Assembly (NCBI GenBank): GCA_907165275.2
Contig: OU015651.1
Span: forward strand, 15,150,501 to 15,214,500
Direction of reading: 5' to 3'
Origin: Zygaena filipendulae
Taxonomy: Eukaryota > Arthropoda > Insecta > Lepidoptera > Zygaenidae
Length of the DNA stretch: 64,000 nt
Part shown: positions 10,801 to 22,238 of the stretch, in pieces
Numbering within the stretch: position 1 is the stretch's first letter
How the letters are laid out: each line of letters begins with the position of its first letter
Program-made: the position numbers and the translations under genes
The notes under the pieces: model-generated
Told to the model about the DNA's origin: nothing
What the model saw: only the letters and a program-made list of their open reading frames with translations
The model's database searches: none

Positions 10801-13746
10801 CCTACCAATTGTTTATATTTCTATTGTTTTTTCTTTTTCTTTTGATAGTAAAATAGGTATATGATTGACAATAGTTGTTTTTTTAATCCACCATTTAATT
10901 TTGTTTGAATAAAGCAAAACAGGCACTCTGCAGTCTGCAGGTATGTATAAGGACATTCTGGGATTTGGACATTTTGGTATATGGACATTTTGGGATTTGG
11001 ATATTTTGTGATATGGACATTCTGGGACATGCACAATTTGCACTCTTTGGATATTTTGGGATTTGGAAATTTTGAACCTAAATCATCAAAACTCACAGAT
11101 CTACTTGATCTCACACTAAGCTATAACCTTCTGTCATGAAAACCAAGGAAACGTAGTGTGGAGTCTAGAGAAAGAATGGGCATGTTGACTAATTTTTATT
11201 TTTTAGTCCATCTTGTAGATTATTAAAAAATATTGGACACGTATTTTTTCTTTTTTTACGTAATCAAAAAATAACGGCGATATATTGAGTTGAAATTTCG
11301 CGTGACGTCACTATTCTGACAGTTTGTATGGCGGTTTTGCGGTTAGTGACGTCACGACCTCCTCAGCCAAAACTTTAATGCGCTTTATCTCTGTATATTT
11401 TAATTTATTTAAAAAAGCAAAAAAATACGTGTCTATTGTTTTTTTATTTTCTAACTGACGGACTAATTATAATTTTGATTTTCAATAGTAGTCAACATCC
11501 CTATTGGTCAAGAATAATTATTAAGTTAACTCTCAGTGTAGGTAATACAAAATGACATGGTTTCAAAATTTTTACCTTCCATTGCCCCTAAGATTCAACG
11601 AGAGTAAAGATCCTAGAATATTTATGGCAGAATCGATATTACCTGAAAAGAAATAAGAAACTTATTTTATTATGTAGGTACGAAGATCATCCGGCGACAC
11701 TAGTTTTTTTATTTTTGTTTTCATACTAAATTGATTTGATGCCCACCATTTATTCATTTAGGTTCTTCTTAAGTAGCTATCTTTAATTTTGGTACCAAAT
11801 AAACTTCTATTCTGTTCTATTTTATTTGCTCAATGGCAATACAAAAACAGGAAAAGGGCGTTAGACGATCCTTAGGGAAAGTTGCTAACAATACATCAAC
11901 TTGCGCTTTCTATTTTAATCAATATTTTTTTTATGCTAAACTACGTAAAAAATAACGTTTTTTTTATTATTATTTGAAACGATAATCATTTATTATACTG
12001 CAAATTTTCAAAGCGTCACTTGTTTAACTTTACACCCTGTAGGTACTCGTATCTGGTATATGTTTAACTTCCTGTCAGTATACACACTATACCTACACGA
12101 ACTGTTTTTTTCCTGAACATAGTGTAGATAGATAGATAGATATTTTATTCTCTCTTTAAAAATTACATTTACATTTTATGTCAAAATTAAATAAATTCAC
12201 TAAAGAGATTGTCAATTTGTTTGGCAAAAAAAAAAATACTATGTAGATTTATTGATTACCTAATGTAATTGTAAAGTCTTTCAGTGAAATATCCGCCTCC
12301 AGGGTACTCACGAGATCGAAATCTATAGAGTTGATGACGATGTTAGTGATACCGGAGGCATTCAAATTTTCCAAGTCCACTCTAAAATCCACCATTCTGG
12401 AAACAAAAACATATTTTGAGTTATCACGATGATTTTGCTTATACCAATAGGCGTTGACTAAAAGTAAAGTTCAGGGCCCTTATTCAATAAGACCAACCTT
12501 CCTTGCCCATAACGCGCGTCCCAAAAACACAATCGCAAATGCTCCAGATGCAAAAATATTAGAAATTTATATTCTTTATGACAAAAGAAAGCAATCGTTG
12601 CAAATGTACTTTTTTTAAGTGAAACTTCTTTGTACACGTGGGAAACGCAATTTAAGTGGCGCCTTATCTTAACGAGACGCGTAAATAAGGGCCCAGTGAA
12701 GATTATACCCGTACACAATGTTCTTTTATATGTATATTCTTGACGACGTGTACGCAAAATTTCATGACGATCGATGGAGTAGTTTAGGCGTAAAAAGTAA
12801 GTAATGTTGGTTAGGGTTTGTGACGTCAAACCTTTTCATTTATTAATCGATTTTTTACTGCCACAACTTGGTTTCAGTTTAAATATTTTTACAAGTATAG
12901 GTATAGGACCAATAATACACTTATACGTATATAATACACTAATACGTATATAATACACTAATACGTATATATTACACTAATACGTAAATAATACACTAAC
13001 ACGTAAATAATACACTAATACGTAAATAATACACTAATACGTATATAATACACTAATACGTAAATAATACACTAATACGTATATAATACACTAATACGTA
13101 TATAATACACTAATACGTAAATAATACACTAATACGTAAATCATACACTGATACATTTATTAAGTATACTTACTCGTAAAATACGCATGTTTCTTGGAAT
13201 TCTGGTACCTCGAATGGATCAAAACCCTCGTCTATGATTAGCTGCTTTAAGTCCTCAAGCAAAGCTTCTATTATTATACCAATGATATACGTGTCAGCTT
13301 CGGTTCGTTGAACTTCTTTGGGATCTAAAAACAATAAGAAGTAATTTCTTTTTAGAGAAGTTCGTTCTGTGTAACGGAACGGAATGTTTAGTTTTTGTTA
13401 GGGAGTGTCCAGTGGCAATCTCCCGGCTTCATATACAAGCATCACTACTGTAAATTTAAAGCGTAGAAACGAAGCTACACCTGTATACAGGATGTTACAA
13501 AAATGTGTAGTCATACTTAACGGTTGTGTTCACGTTAACGTCTGCAATGATTTGACATTAGTAACTGAACCGGTACCATGAAATGAACTTTCCTAAAGTT
13601 TGCTAGGTTTCTGTTGTTATTAACTTACACACTAACACTTATAGTTTGCGTCGGGTGTTAAAAATACCTTTCAAAGCGATTTTGAAAAGGGAGCTGCTTG
13701 TGGTCCCCGCAACCAGCAAAGCGAAGACAAACAAGATGACTTTCAT
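7865..13746 (-). CDS. TULIP/JHBP-like secreted protein gene B (complete, 7 exons)
   Basis: This is an apparently intact gene for a small secreted protein, probably binding hydrophobic ligands extracellularly (JHBP/takeout or group-7-allergen-like; inferred by pattern). Exons: 13746-13668, 13324-13174, 12396-12260, 11642-11576, 9533-9428, 8978-8883 and 8008-7865 (stop TGA at 7867-7865). They total 780 nt, or 259 residues. Phases are 1, 2, 1, 2, 0, 0 and every intron is GT-AG. Exon 1 is a signal peptide (MKVILFVFALLVAGTTSSS). Then come GFDPFEVPEFQETC (exon 2), NASGITNIVINSIDFDLV (exon 3), SLSELNVFLKANVNLADG (exon 5) and ELNLCQIID (exon 7). Only two cysteines are obvious, fewer than classic JHBP. 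A conserved CTATTCCAG nine to twenty nt before the ATG suggests a 5' UTR intron. Introns 2, 4 and 6 carry copy-specific repeats and elements. Confidence 0.8.
8633..8869. mobile_element. 237-bp hAT-like MITE in intron 6 of gene B
   Basis: Terminal inverted repeats of about 29 bp (outer part CATCGACCACACAGCCCATA) flank non-coding sequence. An 8-bp target duplication TATGAACA is present at 8625-8632 and 8870-8877. The element is absent from the same intron of gene C. Its edge lies only 14 nt inside the intron from the exon 6 splice donor. Confidence 0.85.
9660..9736 (-). mobile_element. MITE-T fragment in intron 4 of gene B
   Basis: The piece matches the end of MITE-T (GGGAT..GCTGGCTAATTTTGTTTAGTCC, ATATTGGACACGTATTTTTT). 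The rest is lost. Confidence 0.45.
9760..10734. mobile_element. 975-bp foldback (palindromic) element in intron 4 of gene B
   Basis: Arms 9760-10182 and 10321-10734 are inverted copies with very high identity, separated by about 138 bp. A 61-codon open frame appears on opposite strands in the two arms with a single residue difference, which is a consequence of the symmetry. The outer ends read ACATAGGTAAAA and the inverse of ACACAGGTAAAA. It is absent from gene C. The architecture is that of a foldback DNA transposon; no target duplication was found. Confidence 0.85.
10948..11066. repeat. Imperfect 17-18 bp minisatellite, ATTTTGGGATTTGGAC
   Basis: About six degenerate units lie in intron 4 of gene B. 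A shorter, more degraded version is at 29155-29235 in gene C, so the repeat predates the duplication. Confidence 0.6.
11178..11501 (-). mobile_element. MITE-T, full copy in intron 4 of gene B
   Basis: This 324-bp element starts GGGCATGTTGACTAA and ends in the inverse of GGGATGTTGACTACT. It matches 21912, 26343 and 46591 throughout. Two TGACGTCA palindromes lie at 11303-11310 and 11347-11354. There is no coding capacity. Confidence 0.8.
12474..12694. mobile_element. GGGCCCTTATTCA MITE in intron 2 of gene B
   Basis: It begins GGGCCCTTATTCAATAAGAC and ends AAATAAGGGCCC. The interior shares CTTGCCCATAACGCGCGTCC with 53045-53070. Confidence 0.7.
12905..13146. repeat. 17-bp minisatellite (AATACACTAATACGTAT)n
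   Basis: About 14 head-to-tail units with the variants CGTATAT and CGTAAAT lie in intron 2 of gene B, roughly 30 bp from the exon 2 donor. The same place in gene C has no array, so expansion followed the duplication. Confidence 0.9.
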
Positions 13747-13823
13747 TTTGTCGTCAGTTAAGTCTGTTCTCCTGGAATAGTAAGAAACATATCTGTAGTT
13801 ACTTAATAATTTCCTGTTAATAG

Positions 13824-14591
13824 CTAGCTGTTCCCCGCGGTTCCGACCGCATTGATATGGAGTTCCCGCGGGAATTTCGGGACAAAAAGTAACCTATGTC
13901 CTTCTGTGTACCCCTGAAAATGTGTATACAAAATTTCATGATGATCGGTTGAGCCTTTAAAGCGTAAAAGCGTAACAGACAGACAGAGTTACCTTCGCAT
14001 TTATATAATACTAGCTGTTCCCCGCGGTTACATCCGCGTTAATTTCGGAGTTCCCGCAGGAATTCCGAGACAAAAAGTACCCTATGTCCTTCTGTGTACC
14101 CCTGAAAATGTGTATGCAAAATTTCATGATGATCGGTTGAGCCTTTAAAGCGTAAAAGCGTAACAGACAGACAGAGTTACCTTCGCATTTATATAATACT
14201 AGCTGTTCCCCGCGGTTACATCCGCGTTAATTTCGGAGTTCCCGCAGGAATTCCGAGACAAAAAGTACCCTATGTCCTTCTGTGTACCCCTGAAAATGTG
14301 TATGCAAAATTTCATGATGATCGGTTGAGCCGTTAAAGCGTAAAAGCGTAACAGACAGACAGAGTTACCTTCGCATTTATATAATACTAGCTGTTCTCCG
14401 CGGTTACATCCGCGTTAATTTCGGAGTTCCCGCAGGAATTCCGAGACAAAAAGTACCGTATGTCCTTCTCTGTACTCCTGACAATAATATACAAAATTTC
14501 ATAATGATCAGTTGAGCCGTTAAGGCGTAAAAGCGTAACAGACAGACAGACAGACAGAGTTACTTTCGCATTTATAATATTAGTAGGGATT
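13824..14591 (-). mobile_element. Tandem array of four Lep1-like Helitron units
   Basis: Four head-to-tail units of about 188 bp start at about 13824, 14011, 14199 and 14387. Each opens with CTAGCTGTTC and CGCGGTTACATCCGCG and closes with a (CAGA)n-rich stretch and ATTTATATAATA. Units 2 and 3 are almost identical. Gene C has a single unit at the matching place (39019-39228). The array lies directly upstream of gene B and may overlap its promoter. Confidence 0.75.
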
Positions 14592-14708
14592 AGAAGGGAT
14601 CACCAACGAAGCCGGTGAAAGTGATTAGTATTTCACATCAACTTTACTATAAAGCACCCAGACATGCTAAATGGGTTAGGTTAATACTGGACAGACTTAT
14701 ATCTTTAA

Positions 14709-15708
14709 CACTCTCAACGCGTTACGGGAAGTATTTTGCCGTATTTGAGTTTCGGCCTGTGCGGCAGTGCACTGTCCTTGTTTTACTCTAGGCGCGGGAG
14801 TAGTTTTGCTAACTACCCGTTATCGGAAAAAAGAGATACCTACATTTCCGACATCCTTACTTCAAATGGATTAATTTTTACAAATAAAAATGTACGGGAA
14901 GTATTTTTGCGTAACGCACTGAAATTAACTTTTTTTCGTCTGGTGCGGCACGGGAACTATATAGCCGTACACTGCCACCCCGTACCGCGCTGGCGTGCGC
15001 GCACGCGACGCTTTAGTTTGCCTTAGTGATGTGCGCAGTGCAATCGTGTTTTCACCGCGCTACTCGTCACTTTTCAAAATGAAAAAGTCACGTAACTTTG
15101 TTAACATTCTTGGAGTCTATAATTCAATCTGCAACGCAGAAATCTTTTACCGACGCAAATAATAATGAACAAAAAAAGCAAATAACTCGCACTTTAAGGA
15201 AAGCCAAAAGTTTAAAAAGTGTCATTCGTGCTATTAAGATTTAAGAAAAGAATTTAGCAGCCGTGAGACTGACAATATAGTTAGCACTAAGCAGATTACA
15301 TTTTGTTGATAATTATTTTGTGAATATTATTGTGAATATTATTTGAAATTTAAAAAGATGTTTCCTATTTTATGAGCACATCCCATCACTAGCGTTGTAT
15401 CTTTTCTATGCGGCTCGGGAAGCAATTTCCCGTAAAATTATCAGTTTTGAAAAATGTCTATAACTATTAAAATATCGCATGGAACCCCGGGCGACTGCAG
15501 CTGTATATACACAAGGATATAATCTATTGATTAGATTAAAAATTTTAGACAACCGAAGGGTTTCCATGTCTTGAAAGACCTTTGAAGTCAGGTCCTGATA
15601 CGGGAAAATAGAAGCCGTAACGCATAGCGGGTATTATTGATACGGGAAATATTTGACTCGTACAGCACTGGAAGTAAGTTTTGTTTTATCGCTACCGCGT
15701 TGAGAGTG
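14709..15708. mobile_element. 1,000-bp piggyBac-like element (TTAA target site)
   Basis: A perfect 13-bp terminal inverted repeat (CACTCTCAACGCG) is flanked on both sides by TTAA (14705-14708, 15709-15712). The paralogous position upstream of gene C reads ATCTTTAATAAAG with no insert, a natural empty site. Subterminal ACGGGAAGTATTTT-type repeats occur. A 96-codon frame at 14736-15026 is unrecognised; no transposase is evident, so it is probably non-autonomous. Confidence 0.85.
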
Positions 15709-16865
15709 TTAATAAAGTAGCTTGTCAAGCAGAGCTTCTATTTCTGTGGAAATCATTTCTCTTTGGCGCATCGGCGGCCGCTGTCGAGGCGCGCTCTTTG
15801 CGCTCGCTCGGCTTGCGTCGTGGTCAGCGGTGCAAACCTAACCTAACCTAGCATATCCGGGTGCTCTGAATCTTAGACTTGACCACTATCACAGCAATGT
15901 TGATGTAAAAAACCAATAACACCGAGCGATTAGTAATTACAATGATCCTCTCATTTATCACATCGACTCCAACATATTCACTGGATAAAGTTTTCGTCAA
16001 GTATACAACATAACCTAATGTTGGAAAAACACATGTGGAACATGCTTTCTGTAACTATGCGCTGCCCCATATAAGGTGGCACTTCCTGAACAGTTAATTA
16101 TTCACTGAGATAACTTTATAAATAGGTTATTTTTAAAGAATATTATAAAACTAATGAATATTAGAAAGATTACGTACATACCAGAAGAAATTGCGCAATA
16201 TATTGAATATTTTTTTTTCAGGTGTTTTTTCAGGTCTTATCCTATATTTGGCATTATCAATTCGATAGATAAGCTTAAAATATTGTATAGATTAAAAAAA
16301 CAGTGCGTACGTCCGTGGGTTTGCACAGAGAAAAATATATTATATTAATTTATGCAATTCAAACTTTATAAAAAAAACTGAAGCATTTTTGAGTAAATTC
16401 TAAAAAAACATTCAATCATTTCAATTTAATTTACGCATGTCATTTGTTATTTTCTGTACCCCTGACAATGTGTACGCAGAATTTCGTGGTGATCGGTTGA
16501 GCGTAACAAACAAAGAAACAAACGATCAAACTCGCTTTCGCATTTATAATATCAGTAAGGATATTTACAATAAACATTATATTTCTTCTCCACCTTGCAT
16601 GTAGCGTTCCTACTCTCTAATACTCTGTCTTGCTTACTCACATGGCAACAATACGCTCTGCCCAACCAGCAACAAGACATGGCAGTATCAGTTCATTACT
16701 GACGGTACACTTATATTCGACTTAGCTGTACTATAGTTATGACGCACAGCTGAAACCGCTGGTTCTAGGACCATGAAATTTTGCACAAATATTCCTTAAA
16801 TGAAATTGGTGTGCACTAAGAAAGGATTTCTTAAAAATTCAACCCCTAAGGTGGTGAAAAGGGGT
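15709..16865. other. Upstream flank of gene B, duplicated beside gene C
   Basis: Up to about 16385 this matches 39385-40055, including a GC-rich GGCGGCCGCTGTCGAGGCGC patch and the conserved GCTGCCCCATATAAGGTGGC. It could hold a 5' UTR exon or promoter, but I cannot place one. The remainder is AT-rich without a gene. Confidence 0.45.
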
Positions 16866-16937
16866 TGCAAAGTTTGTGTGGAACAATTCCGCGGGAACTT
16901 CGAAATTATCGCGGGTGAAACCGCGCGGGACACGTAG
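16866..16937 (+). mobile_element. Helitron-like 3' end
   Basis: CGCGGGAACTTCG is followed by TCGCGGGTGAAACCGCGCGGG and ACGTAGT, the family's terminal hairpin. Confidence 0.5.
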
Positions 16938-17557
16938 TTTAATCTAATCCCATATTAGTACCAACTATACGTTATATGCGAGCATCGTTAATAATTTTAA
17001 TTAAAAATGGTTTAGAAATACTTAAAAAAAATATAATCTTATCTGCAAGTGTTGGGTTAAAAATTAATTATCTTTACTACGATTAAAATAATCGAATTCT
17101 TTATCAGTTGATGACTATAGCTGAGGAGATTGCCTAATGCTCAGTTCGGCACTCGTTATCAAGCAGCTGCCACGCCGCCCGTCGCTAATGCGCGCAGCGC
17201 TCCTTTAAGATCTGGTCATCTTTGAACTTGGGTCAGCAATATTAGCGCCAACCGATCGCTTTTAATATTAAATTTATAATTTTTATTTCACTATTCATTC
17301 GTCAGGAGAACCAGTGGGAATAAAAGATAATGTGCTCCAGTTTCTATAAGTTATATCATATTTATAAATAAAATACATTATTTCAGTAACACAGCAGGCC
17401 AAATCCGATCCTCTTTTTTTTCTTTGACACCACTCTTTTTCAAAACCAAAAAATTACATTCCAAATGAAAATTTATAAAAAGCTTGATAGTGTAGCATAA
17501 TGCTTCAATATCTAATACTAGACCATTTAGTCGAATGGCTATGATTTTATTACTGAA

Positions 17558-17760
17558 TCCTTACTAATATTATAAATGCGAAAGTTTGTATGTATGGATG
17601 GATATTTGTTACTCTATCACGCATAAACTACCGGATGGATTTAAATGAAATTTACAATAATATAGCTTATACATCAGATTAACACATAGGGTACTTTTAT
17701 CCCGGAATTCCCGCGGAAACTCTGAAATTAACGCGGGTGAAACCGCGGGGCACAACTAGT
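17558..17760 (+). mobile_element. Lep1-like non-autonomous Helitron, well preserved
   Basis: It starts TCCTTACTAATATTATAAAT, as expected for a Helitron 5' TC end. It ends in a CGCGG-GTGAAA-CCGCG hairpin about 10 nt before the terminal CTAG, followed by T. No terminal inverted repeats or coding capacity are seen. This copy and 61033-61254 best define the family here. Confidence 0.7.
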
Positions 17761-18048
17761 AGAATATACATTACTAACAGCTTCCTGTAGTACCCACGCT
17801 AATTTCAGAACACCCGTTGGGATTCCTTAATAAAGGTATCTTAAGTCCTTTTTTGTACTCTGAGAGAAAAATAGGGGCTTGATCGGTAAACCGACCGAAA
17901 AGTTCCCCACCGAAGATTGGTCAAGAGTATTTCTGCTACTGGTGTTCGGTCGGGCACCGTATTTGGTGAGCATACTCTCCCGTAGATTGCATACTACTGA
18001 CACCGCGGGGTCGGTCACTATTCCTGCTAGTCACTGATATTGCAGTAC

Positions 18049-18401
18049 AGCGATGATAGCTCAGTGGTTGGTGCGTATCAAACGCCGCAAGGCGTAGGTT
18101 CAAACCCTAACAATGAGCTTGAGCTGTCGGTGAAGGAAAACATCGTGAGGCAACCATAGCATGGTGGTAGGGCGCTCTCTAGTACCCGGCTGGCTAGCTA
18201 CCACATTCAAGTTGCAAATCTGTCGCCAAGCACCTAACGGTGTGTTCCGGCAGCCCCACTTGAAAGCCAGTTCCCATCCCCATTCCAGGTCGGCAACGCA
18301 CCTGCAAGCCTTCTGGTGCTGCAGATGTCTATGGGCGGTGGTGATCACTTACCATCAGGTGTACCAGTTGCTCGTTTGCCCCTCATGACATAAAAAAAAA
18401 A
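18049..18401 (+). mobile_element. SINE-A, full-length tRNA-derived SINE
   Basis: A box A (TAGCTCAGTGGT, 18057) and box B (GGTTCAAACCC, 18097) head is followed by a body shared with 52501-52833 and several fragments. It ends GACATAAAAAAAAA. It is transcribed by RNA polymerase III if active and depends on a LINE for movement. Confidence 0.85.
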
Positions 18402-19387
18402 TTGTGTCGCCAACACATCCTTCGTGCAAAGAAGGGCGACCGAAAATCTTCGGTCTGATTGATTTCTCTCCGTGTACCCCTGACAACGTGGATGCAAAAC
18501 TTTCAAGATTATCGGTAAAAAAAAAAACTTACATTCAGACTTATAATATTAGGAATTAGGATTGTGGTGTCATCTTATTGTTAGATGAATCCCACTTAAA
18601 CTTTTATTCGATAAATCATACGACATCCATATGTCCGTTCAGGCGAATTTCGTCCAATTCTCATGACAAAAACTTAAATCAGGTACTTTTGTCTTAGCTC
18701 AAATTACTGAATTTACTCCTCGACTAGATTTCTAAGCTTAGGTACACATCTAAATATCATTCGACTTTAGACTAATTATGTCACTTCTACAAAGCTTTTT
18801 TTATTTAATACTTGCTGTACACCGCGGTTTCACCCGCGTGAGTTTCCGGATTCCAGCAGAAAGTATTTTTTTCTATGAAATAAAAGTAGCCTAACTTCAT
18901 TATAAGACTAGCTATCTGCCAGTCCCACTAAAATCGATCCAGCCGTTCCAAACAGACAGACATACATACAAAAATAAAAAATAAAATGTTTTTGTTATGT
19001 AAGTACCGTATACACTTTTATATGCATTTAGTGAAAAGCTGTTAATTTGGACAGACACTTCAATTTTATTCATAGACGTATGAATTGGAGCTAGCCGGGG
19101 GTACGTACGTACGAACCAAACATGTTTCTCTTTCAAGAGGTAACGCTTGTCGTTTCCCGTGGCTTTATCCGCGTTAACTTTGGGATTTTCGTGAGAATTC
19201 TGTAAAAAAAATAATGAAACTTCAGATACAGACGCGTAATTATAGTGATTTGTTTTTTATTACTCATGGAAGAACAACGAAAATACTGTTATAAAGATTT
19301 CTTTATACTCCTCTACTTGTGGATGAAAGCTGCATTTTATTGAAATAGAAGCAATTTAAACATCGTTATATTAGCTATGTGGGGTGC
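18402..19387. other. Gene-free region with eroded Helitron ends
   Basis: Short Helitron-like pieces (for example CGCGGTTTCACCCGCG near 18822) lie in AT-rich sequence. No host exon is recognised. Confidence 0.4.
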
Positions 19388-19660
19388 CGCAAAGAAAACA
19401 AACACAAGTTCCACGTTTCGAACAATATTATTAGGAAGTTAAGAGAGGATAAATATTTATTAACTTCGAAAAGTTTTCCGTTCATGTTTGTTTGTAACCT
19501 TTGAAAAGTTATTAAGATCCCGTAATGCGAAGAAGAATCTGCCAGACGTAGTGCCTAAGTGCTACGTGCGTAGGCGGACTACGGCCTACGACGTAGGCTA
19601 CAATCGTAGGGGTCCTACAGCTGTTATTGTACGTGCTACGAAATCTTACGGAATAGGTAC
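19388..19660 (+). repeat. Repeat X, copy 1
   Basis: About 260 bp is inverted at 62255-62500, including CGTTTCGAACAATATTATTA and GACGTAGTGCCTAAGTGCTA. The end is dense in TACG/CGTA and partly self-complementary. Nature unknown. Confidence 0.65.
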
Positions 19661-20546
19661 CTGTGTAAAATAGGGTACCTATGCTAATTTTTGGCAGTAT
19701 TCTGTAAAATATTTGTAAACACCAGCTTATCTATTCTAACGTTTGTAAGAAAATTATGTACTTTTAGTACCTACCTGCTAAAGGGCCCCGCTTTTAAGCT
19801 AGCAAAGTAGGTATGCCTACGTTCTCGACTGTATATTAATTATTAATCCTTATCACAGCTTTGCTAAAATGAGCTCGTTCTCAATGAGTCTTTGACGACA
19901 ATTTGTTTATGTAAAATTACTCGACCTAATCGAACTTTTAGGTAAAAACTTGAGTTTTTGTTCAAGCCTTCCTTTTGAAATGTAGGGAAGGACAAAGAAA
20001 AAGCTTTTCTAATTTCAACCCCTATGAGTGAAAAATGAGGTAAAGTAGCGAAATTTAGTCTGAAAAAATACCATTTATCAAGTTAAAGTAATGATGTTTG
20101 AACTTTTTTGCAGATATTTAATTTGTATGTCTTTTTCTATGGATAAACCCAAAAAACTGACTTTATAAATTCTTCACTTATAGGAAGCTAGTGTTCCTTC
20201 CTCTTTCTCGTGTGTTAACGTAAGTGAAACCGTGGGGATCGACTAGTATCAAATAAAGAAACTAGTATTTGATTTATTATTTTAATTTGACGATAAAAGG
20301 AGGAAAGTCGCGGCGGAAAACAGGTAGCAAAATACAGTAATGTTACGATGAAACAGAGATTTTGAAATTCAGAACTCATAACTCAGAAACCGTCAATATA
20401 TTTCTATAAATCTTTTAATAAAACCCTCAGAGAGGACCCTCGTCTCATCGATGTGTGTAATATCTTTGACGTTTCTTCTCTGCCCGAGTCACTCGCGGGC
20501 GCTTTGCGTTACTACAGGTGGGCTTCAAATATCTACTACATAATAT
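19661..20546. other. Gene-free AT-rich region
   Basis: I see no gene, complete repeat or regulatory motif that I can support here. Confidence 0.4.
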
Positions 20547-20783
20547 GGACATAGATAAGCAATAGTCTGTTAACCCACACTGGAGAAATTTTGAGTAAAT
20601 CGTGTTTAAAAAGTAGGAGCGCCATTTTGTGTCAACATTTTTTATGTTCAATATTTAGTTACATATTTAAGCAACGTAATAAGGGAAACACACAATTAAA
20701 AAACGTTCCCTAACTCTCAATAAATCGTTCTTAATCAATAACTTAATTTTTGTGTGTTAACATGTTATTGCTTATCTGCGTCC
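20547..20783. mobile_element. MITE family R1, copy 2
   Basis: It starts GGACATAGATAAGCAATAGT and ends TATTGCTTATCTGCGTCC, nearly the same length as the copy in gene A intron 2. The central parts differ by a small replacement. Confidence 0.7.
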
Positions 20784-20984
20784 ATATCTCCAACGATTTT
20801 CATGAAACTTTTTATGCAGGGGGTTTTGGGGGCGATTAATCGATCTAGCTAGGTTTCATAATTGGAAAAGGTCGTTTTATCCATGTTTTCAGGCAATGAA
20901 AAACGAGTGTATGTTTTTCTACGTAACAACAGATGGCGCTATACACAACGAGCGACGCTCGGTGACCCAGATAATTATTACCTA

Positions 20985-21262
20985 CTAGCTGAGCCCCGCC
21001 ATTTCATCCGCGGTAATTTCGGAGTTCCCGCGGGAATTCCGGGAAAAGGTACTCTACGTCCTTCTTTGTACCCCTGACAACGATGATTACGGTGTACGGT
21101 GATTAGCTGTTCCCGCGGGAATTCCGGGATAAAAACTATCTTATCTTTTAAGTTGGACCATATTATAAATAATTACAAAATTTTATCAAAATCCGTTCAG
21201 TAGTTTCGGAGTCCGTCGCGGACAAACAACGTGACATGTGATTTATATATATTTTATCTATT
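20985..21262 (-). mobile_element. Helitron-like copy, composite
   Basis: CTAGCTGAGCCCCGCC begins a minus-oriented copy. A second family-like segment with ATCAAAATCCGTTCAGTAGT and ACGTGA follows. Similar composites lie at 24702, 41281 and 57247. Confidence 0.6.
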
Positions 21263-21387
21263 ATATTTGATATAATAATTCCGCGCACCATTTCTAAAAC
21301 TTTGTAGTGATTGTTACACACAACCATACAATCTCCCACTTCTCAGCTTTCAATGGAACTGTGAAGTGACACATAGTTGGTAATATT

Positions 21388-21697
21388 ACATTGTTATCCT
21401 AGGGGCGAAAGTCTTTTTCCCGAGGATAACACTGTGCTTTTCATTACGAATGCAAGGAAAGTAAAAATAAAAATAGGAATTAGCTAAAGAAAAAATGAGT
21501 GAATTTATTTTACATAAATCAACCATTAGGTGTGCTACTAGCCAGTAAGTATGCCCCCTATGACATGAAAAAAAAAACTTGAGTTTCTGCCGTATCCAGC
21601 TGTCAGTTGAAAGCGATTCTCCCTAGGGCTGAAAAGTGTTACTTTCAACCCGCTTCTCAGGCAACTTCAGACCTACTTTCCGAGTATGAGTAATGAA
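21388..21697 (+). repeat. Repeat Y, copy 1
   Basis: About 310 bp is shared with 44030-44347: ACATTGTTATCCTAGGGG, CCCGAGGATAACACTGTGC, and the end CCGAGTATGAGTAATGAAA. A SINE-A tail (CCCCCTATGACAT plus A-run) sits inside both copies at the same place, so the composite itself was duplicated. Confidence 0.75.
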
Positions 21698-21911
21698 AAA
21701 TAAAATTTTAATACGTATTTAAGGTACCTTTGTTTTTACTACATGTTGCCCGTGGTTTCATCCGCCTTAATTTTGTTGTTCCCGGGGGAATTTTGTAGTA
21801 AAAGTATTCTATGTCCTTGTTCGTACCCCTGCAATGTTTTATGTAAAATATCATGATGATCGGTGGAGTGGTTACGTCGTGAAAGCGTAAGAAACAAACG
21901 AACTTATAATA

Positions 21912-22233
21912 GGGATGTTGACTACTATTGAAAATCAAAATTCAATTAGTCCGTCAGTTAGAAAATAAAAAAACAATAGACACGTATTTTTTGCTTTTTT
22001 AAATAAATTAAAATATACAGAGATAAAGCGCATTAAAGTTTAGGATAAGGAGGTCGTGACGTCACTAACCGCAAAACCGCCATACAAATTGTCAGAATAG
22101 TGACGTCACGCGAAATTTCAACTCAATATATCGCCGTTATTTTTTGATTACGTAAAAAAAGAAAAAATACGTGTCCAATATTTTTTAATAATCTACAAGA
22201 CGGACTAAAAAATAAAAATTAGTCAACATGCCC
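21912..22233 (+). mobile_element. MITE-T, full copy
   Basis: A 322-bp element with ends GGGATGTTGACTACT and AGTCAACATGCCC. TGACGTCA palindromes lie at 22057-22064 and 22101-22108. Confidence 0.8.
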
Positions 22234-22238
22234 ATTGA

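Larger units (their letters stand above)
7518..16385. repeat. Segmental duplication, copy 1 (contains gene B)
   Basis: Sequence from about 7518 (an orphan MITE end, AAAAGTCGTCAACATCCCTA) to about 16385 is collinear with 26640-40055. Exons, introns, the 3' UTR and about 2.6 kb upstream all match. Copy-specific insertions (palindrome, MITEs, minisatellite, TTAA element) interrupt the alignment. The left breakpoint coincides with the end of a MITE that is complete in copy 2. Confidence 0.8.

Noticed and set aside
12905..13146. CRISPR-like regular repeats
   Set aside because: The units are contiguous 17-bp minisatellite copies without spacers, in a eukaryotic intron.
14736..15026. Transposase gene of the TTAA element
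   Set aside because: The 96-codon frame has no DDD motif or other transposase feature that I can see.
15836..15856. Telomeric (CCTAA)n repeat
   Set aside because: Only about three units, and the duplicate near 39510 has a degraded version; no array.
18057..18110. tRNA gene
   Set aside because: It is the head of SINE-A; the same body and A-tail recur at 52501.
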